Assembly (NCBI GenBank): GCA_013398175.1
Contig: VZRZ01000996.1
Span: 2,401,339 to 2,465,338, forward strand
DNA: 64,000 nt
Origin: Climacteris rufus
Taxonomy: Eukaryota > Chordata > Aves > Passeriformes > Climacteridae
Reading direction: 5' to 3'
The translations under genes and the position numbers were made by a program. Under the pieces are notes generated by a model. It was not told the DNA's origin. It did no database searches and saw only the letters and a program-made list of their open reading frames with translations. Below are positions 11,521-24,594 of this stretch, piece after piece (positions within the stretch are counted from its first letter, which is position 1; each line of letters opens with the position of its first letter).

Positions 11521-13838
11521 AGGGTAGGATTACTGTCAATATGCTTATTCTCTCTCTGTTTCTCCTAGAGCAGCCTCAGGATCACGAGCAAAGCAATAGA
11601 GACACCACAGAAAGGGAGGACTTGGGAGGGCTTGACAGGCGGAAGGGTGATGGGTTCACCGAGGGAAAAGTCAGACTTTCAGCAGTGCTTTTGAAAATCT
11701 TGGCCACAATAGCCAATGCTGCAAAACCATGTGTTGCAAGGAGTTCGCCACATGCATTTAAGTCCAGTGAATTCAGTTATTTTCAGTCATAAATATGTAT
11801 AAGTTTGCTGTCACAGTAATCAGTACCACAATAAGGAGATATAAAAGATTAGTTCATATACTGATAAAAATAAGACACTGTTAGCAGCTCTGCTTTCCTG
11901 ATGAAATCAGAACTGAAAAGCTTTAATTCTCTGAGATACTTATTTGTTATTGTTTCTTATTTTATTTGCATTTTATTAACCTCCCCCAGCTGGCACAATT
12001 CATGACAAGCTTAGCAAAAGTCAAGTGTAACTGAAGGCACCAAAATTCTCTCTGTTGGTCTCACTGTCAGTATGACACTTTTCACTTGATTTTTATCTGC
12101 TGCAACCTGTGGAATAGACAAAGGAAATCTTTAGCACTGAAGTTCTCTTCAGGGAACTATCAAACTGCTTTTTAATTTTAGAAGAGACAAACAGAAACCA
12201 CAGATAAACAAAAGAGAAATATTGTCCTGTTAATTCATTCTAACAGAATCCAATTAACTTTCTTAGATGGATTTTATTTTGCATGAAGAAGACCAAAGGT
12301 TTGCCTACTGAAAACAGACATCTGATAATATCTTAATCTGCTGTGACTGAAGCTACAGAGAGGGCTCCAAAGTAGTTGTATTGTTAGAGCACAGAACACA
12401 GCTGGAAGTGGCAAGTGATTCTCTGTGAGCTCTTGCTGTGCAAAAGTGACTTGACCAGCCATATAAAAGTTTGGGACAACAGTAATAGCGAGTAACTCTC
12501 TGCTTTGTTTTTCTTTCATAGTTTTGCATTCTGTTAACCTACCTCACAGAGACAATCTAAATTTCAGTGTGGTTCTACAAAAGTTTCATTAGCAGGCCGA
12601 GGCAAGACTCATCTGCTGTTTATTATAACCTCTGATGATAGTCTCCAAATTATAATCTTCAAATTTATCTTCACTGCCAGAGAAGCTGCATGCAAGCTTC
12701 CCACCTGATTAACATTTTTGTTCTGTGGATTAACATTAAAAATGAGGCTGGATACATGAGATGACCTATTTCCCCTTTTCCTGACTATTAGGCAAACTAA
12801 GGTTTGAACTTAAAATCTGTTCCCTTTTCTAAATCAAAGCCACTGAACAACATGTGTTTGGGGAGTTTGGATATGGATAAAGATCATGGCTCAGGTTCTT
12901 TCCCCAAAAAACTGTGTGCTAAGTAATTGTGCACAAGTCTCCTTTTCCTCTTATTCATTCCAGCAAAATACACTTTAAAAATTGAATGTTTTATAACTAC
13001 ACACTGATGAAAAGCTTAGTCCTATAAACTAGTCAGGGAACATCATCAGCAATGTTTTAGTTTACAACAGATATGTACTTTCTAACACCATTGGATGAAT
13101 CCAATACTCTCCTGAAATACAAGAATATGGTTCTCTAATTCTAGCTTGTACTTCTTATTACCAAGGTTTTTACTACTTTTGAGAAGATTAAACCAGTCCT
13201 CATAAAGCTGTGTCCTTAAATGTCCCCTACTTTACACTTCAAAGAGATGCAATGAGTCTTGTTAGATCGTTGCAGTGTAAAGCAGCCAAGAGGCTGCTGT
13301 GTCCCAAAACCTACTGCACCTGTGTCAGGAGGGTACCTAGAAATTTCCAAGTGCTAGAGAGCTGCTGGTTCACACTGGGCTCTACTTCACAGTGTCTTAA
13401 ACCCTGATGAATGTTTCACTTCTAAGGCAGTAAAAAGAATAGCTGACTCCAGCCATGGCTCTAAACCAGATGTGATTATGGCTTTCTAAGACATACGATG
13501 TGCAAGATTTTAGCACAGTGTTTTGAGGGGCTTTTAACAGAAGGAGGAAGGTAGAAGCCAGGAACACAATAAATAAGTGAACCACTCTCTAACAGAAGAG
13601 GGAAAGAAATGGCCCAGTGCCCTGCAAATAAACTCCTTTGTAAACAAGGCTGGATTACCCCTCTCGAACACGAAAGGGGCTATTTTAGATTGTTCCACTG
13701 TTAATAACAGAAGCAGGAAAGATGTGACTAAAATCCTCCCAGCTCCATAAGGTGCCTGAGGAATTGAAATGGCTAAGGGGGAATCATCATTGTCAAACAC
13801 AATCCCAGATAGGTAGGGACAAAGCTGGTGTTAGTTCC
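11521..13838. other. Unique AT-rich sequence, nothing recognised
   Basis: I see no gene, RNA or known repeat family. The short open frames have no recognisable features. Confidence 0.55.
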
Positions 13839-13901
13839 TCACATACACACACACCCCTCCACACACCCACACATACACACATGCACATGCACAGGCACAC
13901 T
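13839..13901. repeat. Imperfect (CA)n microsatellite
   Basis: CA-rich simple sequence (acatacacacacacccctccacac and onward) with interruptions by CC, TG and GG. A 106-codon open frame runs across it but is low-complexity read-through, not a protein. Confidence 0.88.
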
Positions 13902-14520
13902 CTACCTTCACCTCCCTCAGCAAGGAGAAAAGTCTTCCAGTTGGGATGTCAAACAGTGCTGGGTGTTCAGGGCTGCCAGGAGCCTGGGGTACAATCTTTC
14001 TTTCCCCCTTTCTTTCCCACGCTGCTCCTGATACTTAGGGGCCTGCCAGGCTCTACCTCAGATCCAGCCTGAGCCCTATGATGATGCACTGATTTTTAGG
14101 GTAACTAAAAAGTTTTAATATAAATTTTTTAGTATAACTAAATTTGGTCATTTACTTTGGAAAAGAAAATCCTTTGGAATAAAATAAGCAATGCCAGCAC
14201 TAAATATGAAATAGGGGTAATACAGTGACACTTACCTTAGGTAACCAGCCAAAGGACTGATGGAGAGCTATGCTGCTTGGTAGAATAAGTCTCCTGCTAG
14301 TCAACAGAACTGAGTGAATAACTGCATTTTTGTTTGTCCGAACTCCTAAATAAAGCACTGCCGAAAAGAGGAGGAGAGTGAAAAGGGACAATATTTTGCT
14401 CCAAATTGAATTAATTTTTAGGAGATTCCTCCTAGACGGAAAAACTCAAAATATTTCCATTCCAGTTTAGGTCTTTTCAACAGAAACAGGGCATTTGAAA
14501 CGACAGTGATTTGGCACCAT

Positions 14521-14673
14521 GTTTTAAACATGCTTCCGCCCACCCCCCCCCCCCCTGCNNNNNNNNNNNNNNNNNNNNNNNNNNNNNNNNNNNNNNNNNN
14601 NNNNNNNNNNNNNNNNNNNNNNNNNNNNNNNNNNNNNNNNCCAGGTTTTAAACCACCTCCCCCCCCCCCCCCC
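14521..14673. other. Assembly gap (N82) between matching poly-C flanks
   Basis: Ns fill 14559-14640. Each side carries the same order of elements: gttttaaac (14521-14529 and 14645-14653) followed by a C run (C13 at 14543-14555, C15 at 14659-14673). The two copies are 124 bp apart. The gap may hold a real short tandem duplication, or be an artefact of failed poly-C sequencing or unmerged haplotypes. An open frame reading through the Ns is not real. Confidence 0.95.
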
Positions 14674-15882
14674 TTAGTTACATAGAAATGGAGGAAGACA
14701 CTTCCATATTGAAGTATATCAGGAAAATTTATTGGTGATGTTGGAATCCCAAGGGAAAAATATGGGTGCCCTTTATTCCAAGGCACTTGCTGTGGACATC
14801 TCAGACTTGATTCCTACCCTTCATTGAGGAAATGGAAACATCAATATTCCCCTGATACATATAGGCACAGGGTGGTGGAGCTCTTCATAAGCAAGAGAAA
14901 CTGCTCTAAAAATCACCACCTCTCCAAACTCAGGTACCATGGGCACCTCGGGTACCAAGGTGGACACTAAAAACTGGTTTGAATAAAGCTGTTTAGCAAA
15001 CTCAGATTAATGGCAACAGAGTGACTGAAACACCCTTTTCTGGTTTATTACTAACAAAAGGAGACCCTGCCTGAGACAGCAGCATCTCCATGACCTCTGA
15101 CATGACCTCTTCAGGTGGGTACAATCACGTACAAACCACTATCTGAGCTGCATTTGTTAAACATCTGTCACAAATGATACTAACTCCAGTGTGTTTAGCA
15201 CATCCCAGAAAGCCCAAAGAACTGTTTTTGAAGGCAGCTGCTGAGGCAAGCACAGTGTGACTCACCGGGCAGTAGGTCAGTGCACCCATGCTCTCCTCTC
15301 TGCTTTATCTAACCAGCTGTGCTCTCCAGGCTTCTCCTCTCTTTTCCAGTCTCCTCTGCTCCTCCCACAGTGTTAGTGAGACATGAGAAAGGCATTGAAA
15401 AAGCCAACATTGACTGGGAGATTTTATTTTGGTGCTTGTTTCTGGGCATCATGACTGCGTACATATTAACTAGAAGTTGATACAGCACAAAAGAGATTTA
15501 AATTTGGGGTTTGATTAGACCTTACTGGGACACTTATTAAAAGCACAAGCCAGTAGAATTGTTGCTTGTGTTCTGTAAAGACCAGTCAACTAGACAGTAA
15601 GGATGGGCAGATAGCTCATTTTATATTGGCCCCAAATGAAACACTGGCTCCATTTTGATTATATGGATGTAAACTATCTTCAGTATGGCACATTTGATTT
15701 GTGAATGTAGTGAATAAAAAACAAAAAAGTGAGCTCAACATTAATCAAGTTATTTTGAGTTAAATTCAGCATGGAAATCCTTCCCATAATAGACTAAAAC
15801 ATAAAAGGAGTTTTACATAGCAACATATCTTTCATATGTGTATACATATACCCACAAACATATCTGGAGGATGCATGCATGT
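14674..15882. other. Unique sequence, nothing recognised
   Basis: No gene or known repeat is recognised. Slightly GC-richer patches occur near 15080-15370, without a convincing open frame. Confidence 0.55.
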
Positions 15883-15928
15883 ATAGATAGATAGATAGAT
15901 ATACATAACTGTATATATATATATATGT
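15883..15928. repeat. Compound (GATA)n / (TA)n microsatellite
   Basis: About four GATA units (15887-15900) are followed by tacataactg and then a TA run of roughly eight units ending near 15927. Simple-sequence DNA, probably length-polymorphic. Confidence 0.9.
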
Positions 15929-16268
15929 AAGTGGAGACAACAGTGAATTTTACTGAACCTTAACAACCGCACTTTAATACAAATATAATTGCATCTACAT
16001 TGGACAGCTTTGAACACAACATCTACTTTCTAACATGGATCTCTGTTCTTGCCAATTAAAATGGTAAATCATCTTCTGAAGAGTATCCATTTACATCCCG
16101 AGTTGCTGTTACAGAACAGAAGAGTACTGTTATGCACATCATGTTTTCAGAGGCCACATCTCCGCCTTCAAGGACACCAGCCCATATTGGTTTAGTTGTT
16201 GCCCTTGAGAGCAACTCTTTTACTGAAGCTCTTGAAATTCTGGTGAAGTAGTGGGAATTTTTGCTACC

Positions 16269-16283
16269 AAAAAAAAAAAAAAA

Positions 16284-16323
<40 letters not shown>
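16269..16323. repeat. 55-bp poly(A) tract with one C interruption
   Basis: A15 (16269-16283), one C at 16284, then A39 (16285-16323). AATAAA follows at 16334-16339. The tract is the longest A run in the window. CR1-driven retroposition in birds does not normally leave poly(A) tails, so the tract is either an expanded mononucleotide repeat or the remains of an unusual retrocopy. Confidence 0.9.
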
Positions 16324-16324
<1 letters not shown>

Positions 16325-16339
16325 AAGAAGAAAAATAAA

Positions 16340-19300
16340 GATTTTATTGATAATCTATATTGTATATAGACTATAACCTCATTTTATCATTCCAAAAGGC
16401 AACAGTAGAAAACTGGAAGTGTCTTTTGCCAGAGTTTTTTTCCTACACAGGCTGGCACACTGGTTCTGCCACAGTGGTCCCACTCTTTTCATTTCCTCAG
16501 AGCACAACTGCAATGGTTCACTCCTAGGGAATGGTTGGCCCAGTGCACTGTAGCTGTAACTCCTGCTGCCTTTTCTGAGGGGAACCAGAAGTGCACACCT
16601 ACCCTATCAGCATCTTTATTAGCCAGGCCCATAGGAGAAAAACATGAGGTACTTGTGGTTTTAAAAGTAATGCTCAGCTACAGTCCTTACAGAATGGTTA
16701 TGCAATCGGCCCTATAGCTTTTACTGTCTACATTATTCAGAGCCGCAACAATCTATAGGGCTCTTCCAGGTTTCACCCATAACCTATTGGAAACAAGTCC
16801 GCATAGATGAGGACTTGCAGATCTCACTCTGACACAGTAGCACCAACTTAATCTAGAAGCAGTAGCAGCATGTTAGTGTGCAGCTTGCAATGACACAGCC
16901 ATATAATTTGTAGGCTGGAGGTAGCTTATGCTCCAGCTTAGAGAGAGGCAAAGTCAGCCTGGCCCTCTACAATACAATAATGGATTGCATGGACCAGATC
17001 CATGGTCCCTGGATACCTTGTAACAGAGCTGCTTGAACTGTGATCCACACACCACTGATGGCTGCAGGATATGTGCAAGGGCAATGACCACAGCATTATG
17101 TCTCAAGGTGCTGCTGTAACTTCTGTGTTTGCAGCTGCTAAACAGCAGGAGAAAACTGATAAATGCAAATGAGATTTCTTTGTGCTCTATTTTCACTTGG
17201 TTTATTTGCTATAGAAGCAGTAGGTGATGAAAAGGACAGGATGAAAAGTGATGTGTATGGCTGTGAAAGAGAGAGAAAAATACAGCTGGGCATCTCTAAT
17301 GAGGTGCAGTCCAGTTTATAAAACAAAAAAAAAAAAAAATTGTTGGGCTGAGCGCCCTAGAGCAGCACAGGCCCAGATTCTTTGCAAACAGGAACTAATT
17401 GCTAAAAGCTCTCCAGAGGATTTTTTTTCATTCCTTTCAGTTAGCATTGGCAAAGATTTAGAAATTTCATCAAGAGAAATGATCTCTTATAAGTCCTTCT
17501 TGCTTAAATCTTTTTTCCCTCTTTACTGATGTGAGGATTGGCACCAATTTAAGCAATTTCTTTCATCTCTGAACATGGACTTTCTTAAATTGGTTTAACA
17601 ATTTAATCCATTTAGCTGAAGTCCAATCCAGTCAAATCCATTCAAGAATTGCATGGAACAGACCCTCAGTGTTTTCACCAAACCACTGCTCCATTAGCAA
17701 CTTCACTCAAGGAGCTTATGTTGCTCCTTTTTCTGGTAACACACCCTGACACCCTCAGTTGACTCTGGGATGACTTAGGGGGTCTTTTAAGCAGATTTCC
17801 ACTGAGAGAAAAATCAGTGTCTCAGAGGCTGACTGTAGCTCTACAGGTGTGTTGGCTTCATTTACACCTAAATGAAAGCTGTTAAAACAGAGGCAAATCA
17901 CATATGGCCTCCACAAAACCTGTGTAGCATAGGGCCAACATAGCACAGCAATACCGCCATTCCAAAAAGTCATCTTGCTTTGGAGTTGTCTGTAAATATC
18001 ACCAATATTGCAGATAGTTAGTTATCTCCCAGGATCTTGTTGGGATTTTTTTGTCCCAATAAATTTTTCAAGTAGTAGCAAAGATGACTGTCAGCCTAGT
18101 ATTTTGCCTGTATTATAAGGAAAGTAGAAGATGAAATTTTATAGGTCTGCTAACATTTTGCCCAGTTGGGCAGTAGCACTCTATGAGCATTGTCAGGTAC
18201 TGAGGTATATGGGAAAGCCCATTGTCACTGGCACAGCATGGGAGCAGGCTGACCCATCAGCTCTTCCCATCTGCCCCTTCCAGGCTGTAGTCTGTGAATT
18301 ACAGGCTGCTCTCCCACTGTAAAACACTCATGCTCCCATCCCCCAAGTTTGTTGTGTTATTTTTATATTCATGAAAACATTAAAGTCAGGGTAAAAAAGG
18401 GACAAATAGTCCAGATTTGAAGATTTTCCATCTAGACCAAAAAAATGCTGCATGGCATGTGTGTTTAGCATTAGCAGGAAAATAAATGTGCTGTTTTCAA
18501 ATTTTTGCTTCAGGGTCAGCCAACATCAGTCTACCATGTAACAGCTTTGAGGGGGGAAAAAAAGCTTCACTTAAGGATACATCTGCCAGAGTAAACAGTG
18601 CCTCAAACCAGGGAAATCTAAAGCACATGCCTTATTGTCAAGTTTGGTTTAACTTGTTTTACAAATCAAAACAGCAGCTCAATTTTTAAAACCTATTTTT
18701 AAGTCCACTAGTGTTTTATCAAGAAGTATAAAGACCTACATTACTGTTTCAGTCCTTGTATTTTAAATAAAATATGATGTACCATTTCTTTTCCATGAAT
18801 TTATGTCTTATCCCGTTCTTACATGCAGCTCTTCCTACCTCTTCATCATTTCTCATAAATCAGAGGATAAGATTCCCCATTTTAACTGTCCTGATGCACC
18901 CTGTGCTTTATACACAATCTTTCTGTAACCACTGGAGCTTCTTGTGAAATATGTTAGGGCTCCCTGTGGGGTGAGAGGATCCATGTTGGAAAAGTGCAAT
19001 ATTTGTGTGAATTTGTGTGAATAGGAGGAGCTTTGTGCTCAGAATTGACTTCTCCTTAGGAAGCAAAGCACATACCAAATGAGAAACCTCCTGCATTTAG
19101 GATATGTGCAGACAATTCTTCTGATTAATGTGGGAGTTTTTGCATGCATATCTGAGGGAAGAATTTGGCTCTTCACAGTTAAAATAAAACACTGAAGAGT
19201 ATTTAAGGAGCAAAACAAAGCCTGGAATGTTTTGAAGACGTTTCCAACAACCTCTAAGAAAGGAAAAAGTCTTTGCCAAACATAGACAAACCTCATCAAA

Positions 19301-22300
19301 CCCTATAGCTTCCTTTCAACTTTTATTGTTTTTGTTCCCCCACAAACCAAGCCCCAGCAGGTAATCCTGCTTGCTTGATGGCAGCTGAAGTTCCATGATT
19401 ATTTTATTCCAGTCTGAGCCGTGTTGAAAGGGGGTGGGTGGGGTAGTCCCTTCCCCCTTTTCATCTACTCAAAGCTACTTGTGCCCTTGCAGCTGTGAGT
19501 AATTTGTTCGGTTCTGCATGGAGCCGGACCAAGGAATGGATCCAGCTAAAAATCAGCTTTCCCTCACCCAGCCCTCCATTGTGCCTTGATTCTCCAGCAC
19601 TTCTGGATGAGCAGTAATGTGAGCACACAGAAAAGATGTGGATATGTGACCAGATGAACAGAGAGGAGGAGCTGGAAATTTCATCACAGTCCCCCTACAC
19701 AACACTGGCTCAAGAAAACATACAGCTGTGACCTAAATCTAAGGATAGTAGGCTAGTATGAGTCTCATTCAAGAACTTTTGTAAGATGAGTGATGTTTAA
19801 ATACTCTTCATGTCTTCATTGAACATAAACAAGATCCTTAGCTTAAAAAAAAAATTATGTTTAAACATTCCATTTCCATTTCTCAAGTGACAACCATGCA
19901 CACTGATGGATGATAAATAAAGGGAAACCCCTTGGTGGAAAGAGACTCCTTATATTGGTGTCTGTGTTGTTGGATCAGTTACATGCAACATTGCTTAGCA
20001 TATCAATTGGGAAAGACTAGTTTGGTGACATCAAATTAGATTTTCTCTTCTTTGGTATAAATTTTCACATTTGTTCATTTCGTATGAGTAAAATACACGT
20101 AGTTTTCAGGCAGTCTACTTCACTATAATCTTGGCTTTTGGTGTCCTGATGGAGCACTGATAAAGCATTGGATGCCACTGTAGCAATAATAATTTAGTTT
20201 TTAAAAGTCTCTGAATACCAAGTATTTACTATAAAGTATTATCTAAAGCAAGCAAATATAAGAGATGGCCCATTTCATATGAAAATTTATTAAAAATGAA
20301 GCCAACTGTCTAAAATATTCAAACCATTACTTAATTGACGTAAGTTCAAAAGGTAAAGAGATTAAAGCCACGTTTACAGACCAAATGTTGGAGTCCATTC
20401 AAATCTGTGAGCCATTACTAACTCCAGTAGGACTGGTTATGTGTGTGTGACTGCTCACCATTACCAATGTGTGTCCAATAGATCCTGTATCTTTCAATAA
20501 AACTACAGTAAATGAAGTCATTCAGGTGTGAAGCAGGAGTGAGACCAAAATTTGGCTTCAGCCAGCATGCTAGCAGGAGTTATAACAGAAGTATTGACTG
20601 TAGCATGCACTTGGATACAACGAACAAAGGAAATAAAGCACATCTGATTCCTGCCCAACATCAGCCAGACTGTTCTGAGATGGGAGGAAATTTAACTTTT
20701 TTGAAAGATTGGTGTTTGAAGTGTTTCTTTGCTCTTGGGCAGCAAGGAGAACTGACTCAGCTTCCAATATTCTTGTGAAAATTGCTTAAATGGCACATGC
20801 TGGAGCCTCCCATGCAGGGACTTAGGAAGCTACATAACTCTCCAGGAGCATCCAAGAACGAGCAAGCTCACCAGGAGAGTTCTGACATTTAAACTCAGGG
20901 GTTTACACAGACATGATTCTACAGGAGGGAAAGGGAAGGTGGGGGACACAATAAAATAGCAGCTTGGAAGGGGTGAACGCTTACTAGGAGAGGAGGTCAC
21001 CACCTTCTGGGCAGCTCTTGGCTCACTGCTCCCGTGGATGACTGGTGAGGTCACAGTCACAGGCTTTTTTTGGCCCCATTGATGTCCTAAACAAAGGCAG
21101 TGTTGGGTGGCCATAACCGGGAAAACCTCACTCAGCTTCTCAGGACAGTACTCGGCAGCCTGCATAAAAGATGGGGTCATGCCTTGCCCAAACAGCTCTG
21201 AGGTGGGCCATCACTCCCTGTCACCACTGCTCAGCATTTGGGAGTGTTTGGATGCTCAGCCACATTGACCATCTCTTGAGAGCTGTGCTGGGTGTGCTTT
21301 GGCCCCCTGCAGAGGAATGGGTAACCCTCAGATGATCTTCACATCCCAGAAGGAAGGTTATTCCTCATTAGTTCCTTCTTTCTGCATTTTCCCATTTCTT
21401 CAATGTCTTCCAGAGTAGATCTTGTACTTCAGTCCCAAAAGCTACACTTCCTATCTGGAGACACCATCCCATGCATGGGTGAAACAGATGGTGGACACAG
21501 ATGCTAAGTTCACTCCATTATTTAACAGCTGTAAAAGGAAAAATTACCTCAGACAATTGCCAGCATACAAATGGCTCCAGCTTACCCACGCAGTTCCTTG
21601 TATTTACTAAAGATATTGGCAAAGAGCTGCCTCCCCAGCAAGTCTCCATCCATCTGGAGGTCTGGGCTGTCCATACACTCAGTGTCGACAGCAAGTGTCT
21701 CAGTCTTTCAAGGTTTCAGGCCATTAAGGACTCCAAAGAAGTAGAAACTACTTTCAGGGCAGGGTCAGTTGTGTCGGTCCAAGAACAACACAAATGAGGT
21801 GTGGATCCGATCAGCTACATACATTCCTGTCATGATGGTGTCATATGTAAACAGCTTGTTCAAATCTACTCATTGACTGCAGTCTTCTGTCATGTTTGTG
21901 GAGGAGGCCGTGGAGGACTTGGACAAATGTCTTGCAGCAGTGCCTTGTGGAACAGGATAGCTGAGAAACCAGCCCACTTGGATCCCTGTGCAGAAGGCCT
22001 TTGTTGTCAAGAGCCAAAATCCCTCATTTTCCTTCAAACTGAAATTTAGCATGCAGACATTCAACTCAGAGGAAACCTTTTAACAGCAGCTGGCCATTTT
22101 AATTATAGAAAGAATATAAACAATAAATTTCTAATATTAGATATATTTCTCACAGTCCTTGTTTCTGAAAATAATGTCTTAGGACCATATCCAAGCCCCA
22201 CTGAATCAGTGGAAAGTGTCCCACTGACCTCATTGTGATTGGATCAGGGCCTTAGTTTCTTAAAATAAAATTTTACAAGGTACAGGCTAATCCTATTTCA

Positions 22301-23270
22301 CATATTTTTAGTAAAATGGCTGAAAGGGGTTTTTTCTCTCCATTAAGATCCATAGGAAACCAAGACACAGCCACAATCTTGGCACTGAATATTCTATAAG
22401 GAATTTAAATACAGATAAGGAGGGGGGTTGAAATCGTTTCACACATGGGCTTCAAAATGGTGGGTTCAGAGCACAGGTCCCGGGAGCAGCAGTGAGGGCC
22501 CAGATGACTGGCAAAGCGTGACCCACATTCCCCTGGAAAAGAAGTAGTAAGCCAACACAAAGCTGCAGGATGTGCTCCAGAGCGCTTACCAAATTCCATC
22601 CATATTTCATTTGTTTAATTTTTCATATGTAGCCAAGCTCTAGGCAGCTGTAAGGAGCTAGAGCTACCAAAACACTGCGTGACAAGCTGTGCCTGTGGTA
22701 TGTCCAGCCACACCAAGCTTAGAAAGCAGTAAAGCACTCCCAAGAACATCTGATTTTGTGAATTTCAAGCCTATATTCCAGCCCATAAAGTTTCAGATAA
22801 GCTTTTGATAAGTAAATGGGGGAGGCAGAAGGAAGTTAACCAAACAAAAGTATTAACCTGCTCCTTTTGTTCTATCCCCAGCCACTGGTGCAAACTGAAA
22901 AGGAAATATCTTGGAAGAAGCAGGGATGTTGCTAGAAGCAAATGGAGTCAGTCACATGCAAACAGAGGTTGCCTCTCCTGCACCCAGAGGAAATCCCCAT
23001 CTTTAGCACAGAAGTAGCAGCCAGCCTGGCAGTCAGAGACCCCCTGCACTAATATCTACAGCATGATAAAAGGTGTCATTTTTAGAAGATGTAAAAACCA
23101 TAAGGGAAAAAGAAGATAAAGCAGACTGCATGAAAAATAAAATCATGAAAGTGAAAAAATATAGGTGATGCAAATGGAAGGGTAATGTTCCCAACACACC
23201 CAGTTACTGTCACAATATTTCTCGTTTGCTTTTAGTTTTAATTCTACGAGCTCATGTTACCTCTTGTGAA
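16340..23270. other. Unique AT-rich sequence, nothing recognised
   Basis: Nearly 7 kb without a gene, RNA gene or repeat family that I recognise. An A15 run occurs at 17325-17339. The segment 19391-19640 is somewhat GC-richer with a few CpGs (ttcggttctgcatggagccg near 19508), but I cannot assign a role. Open frames are short and lie on both strands. Confidence 0.55.
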
Positions 23271-23287
23271 GTTTAAGAACACTGTTT

Positions 23288-23367
23288 CCAGCTGTACCAC
23301 CCTCCTGGCAACTCCAGTCAGCCCTTCGCACGCAAAAGCGGTGTAACAGCTGGGGCAAGAGTGGTAC
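23288..23367. repeat. Two short inverted-repeat pairs with E-box cores
   Basis: ccagctgt (23288-23295) pairs with acagctgg (23346-23353), and gtaccac (23294-23300) pairs with gtggtac (23361-23367). CAGCTG is an E-box core. Five CpGs lie within or beside the block (ttcgcacgcaaaagcgg, taccgtg). It could be a small regulatory cluster. Arms this short are also expected by chance. Confidence 0.3.
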
Positions 23368-23419
23368 CGTGTCCCAAAACAGAGCTGCCCCAGTCAATGT
23401 CACCTTTAGGAGGCTTGAT

Positions 23420-24440
23420 ACAACCCTCCAAAATGTGTAGATTTTAATGGGATCTGGATGTGAAGTTCAGATAAAACTCATGCAGCCTGGGTTGCAATTA
23501 AAGTGCACTCATAACCTGACACATTCAAAGAACATTTTGACACATTGGCATGCAGATGTGAATGCCATAGGTCAGATGAAAGAGAAGGGGCTAGAAAAAC
23601 ACCAGTAAGACAAAATGAATCCATGACAGCACCATCCAATTTCACCATCAGGAATAATGTATTTATTTTAGGCCTGAGCCAAGGTTTAAATTGCCAACAG
23701 CTTTGTCATCATACCCTTTCACCCCTGGCTCACTTTTGCATGCAGCATATCACAAGACACAACAATTCATTTTCTCCTGTCTCGCTTCCTGTCAAACCCT
23801 CCTGCATGTTGTGTAGGGATTTCTTGCCCCATAACTGGGAATTAAATAGCCAAGTGATCCAACATTGCAGTCTAATGCACACTTTGTTTGATATTTCCAG
23901 CTTGTGTTAGCCCGATCTTGCCTCTGCTCCCTTGGCCTTCTGAACTCATGGTCATATTTTAAAATAAATTTTAAGTTTAAAAAGTAATTTTCCCTCAGCT
24001 GAAGAAGATAAGAATGGCTTGTCATAAGCTGTGGCCTCTTCAAAAATTAGACAAGGCTATCTGAGAAGTCCTCCAAGCATAAGATGCTCATGAGATTTTT
24101 TCTCTGCAGTATATGCAGACTTGTCTACACTCACTAGAGCCTGACAGAGGTGGGAAGAGCCTGTCCTTGCAGCTTGGCCCCCCAGACGCTCTGAGGCAGC
24201 AGACGCAGTCCCTGGACCTCACCCTAAGATCTGCCTCTCCAAGGCAACTTAGGAAAGGACCCATATAAACAACACATGGGCTAAAAAATATATGCTTTAA
24301 CATAAGAGACACAAAGGACACATTTTATTGACATCAAAAAGAACATTAAGAGTGACTCTTGTAAGCTGATGCAGTGATGTGACTACATAAGGATCCATGG
24401 GGTTGAAGATAGAACAGATTTTTAGATGATCTTGCCTGGC
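23420..24440. other. Unique sequence, nothing recognised
   Basis: No recognisable gene or repeat. A 121-codon open frame at 23545-23910 plus shows no domain and I do not support it. Confidence 0.5.
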
Positions 24441-24443
24441 AGC

Positions 24444-24594
24444 CCTGAGATTAGGTCAGTTGGTTAGAACAGGGTGCTAATAATGTTAAAGTTGTAGGTT
24501 CAACCCCCTATATGGGCCATTCACTTAGGAATTAGACTCAATGATCCTTGTGGGTCCCTTCCAACTCAGAATACTCTTTTTCTGTGATAATTCT
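24444..24594 (+). mobile_element. tRNA-Ile-derived SINE with CR1-like 3' tail (TguSINE1-like)
   Basis: The first ~76 bp (24444-24519) resemble a tRNA-Ile(AAT) gene: an A box (ttaggtcagttggttagaac), an anticodon arm containing ctaataa, a B box (aggttcaaccccc) and gggcca at the acceptor end. The remaining ~75 bp (attagactcaatgatccttg, gggtcccttccaactcagaa, ctgtgataattct) are the CR1-type 3' end that lets a CR1 reverse transcriptase mobilise it. This matches my recollection of TguSINE1 from zebra finch and other passerines. Substitutions and the poor terminal repeat mark an old copy. A functional tRNA gene is ruled out, because acceptor-stem and loop positions are mutated. Confidence 0.85.

Noticed and set aside
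13752..14072. 106-codon plus-strand frame rich in His/Thr/Pro
   Set aside because: It is produced by translation through the CA-rich microsatellite at 13839-13901.
14418..14786. 122-codon minus-strand open frame
   Set aside because: It reads through an 82-N gap and poly-C runs (poly-Gly), with no domain on either side.
15883..15928. CRISPR-like or regulatory GATA cluster
   Set aside because: Simple tandem GATA/TA microsatellite with no spacer structure. GATA-factor binding cannot be inferred from a microsatellite alone.
24444..24519. tRNA-Ile(AAT) gene
   Set aside because: Mutated stems and a directly attached CR1-like tail show it is the head of a SINE, not a functional tRNA gene.
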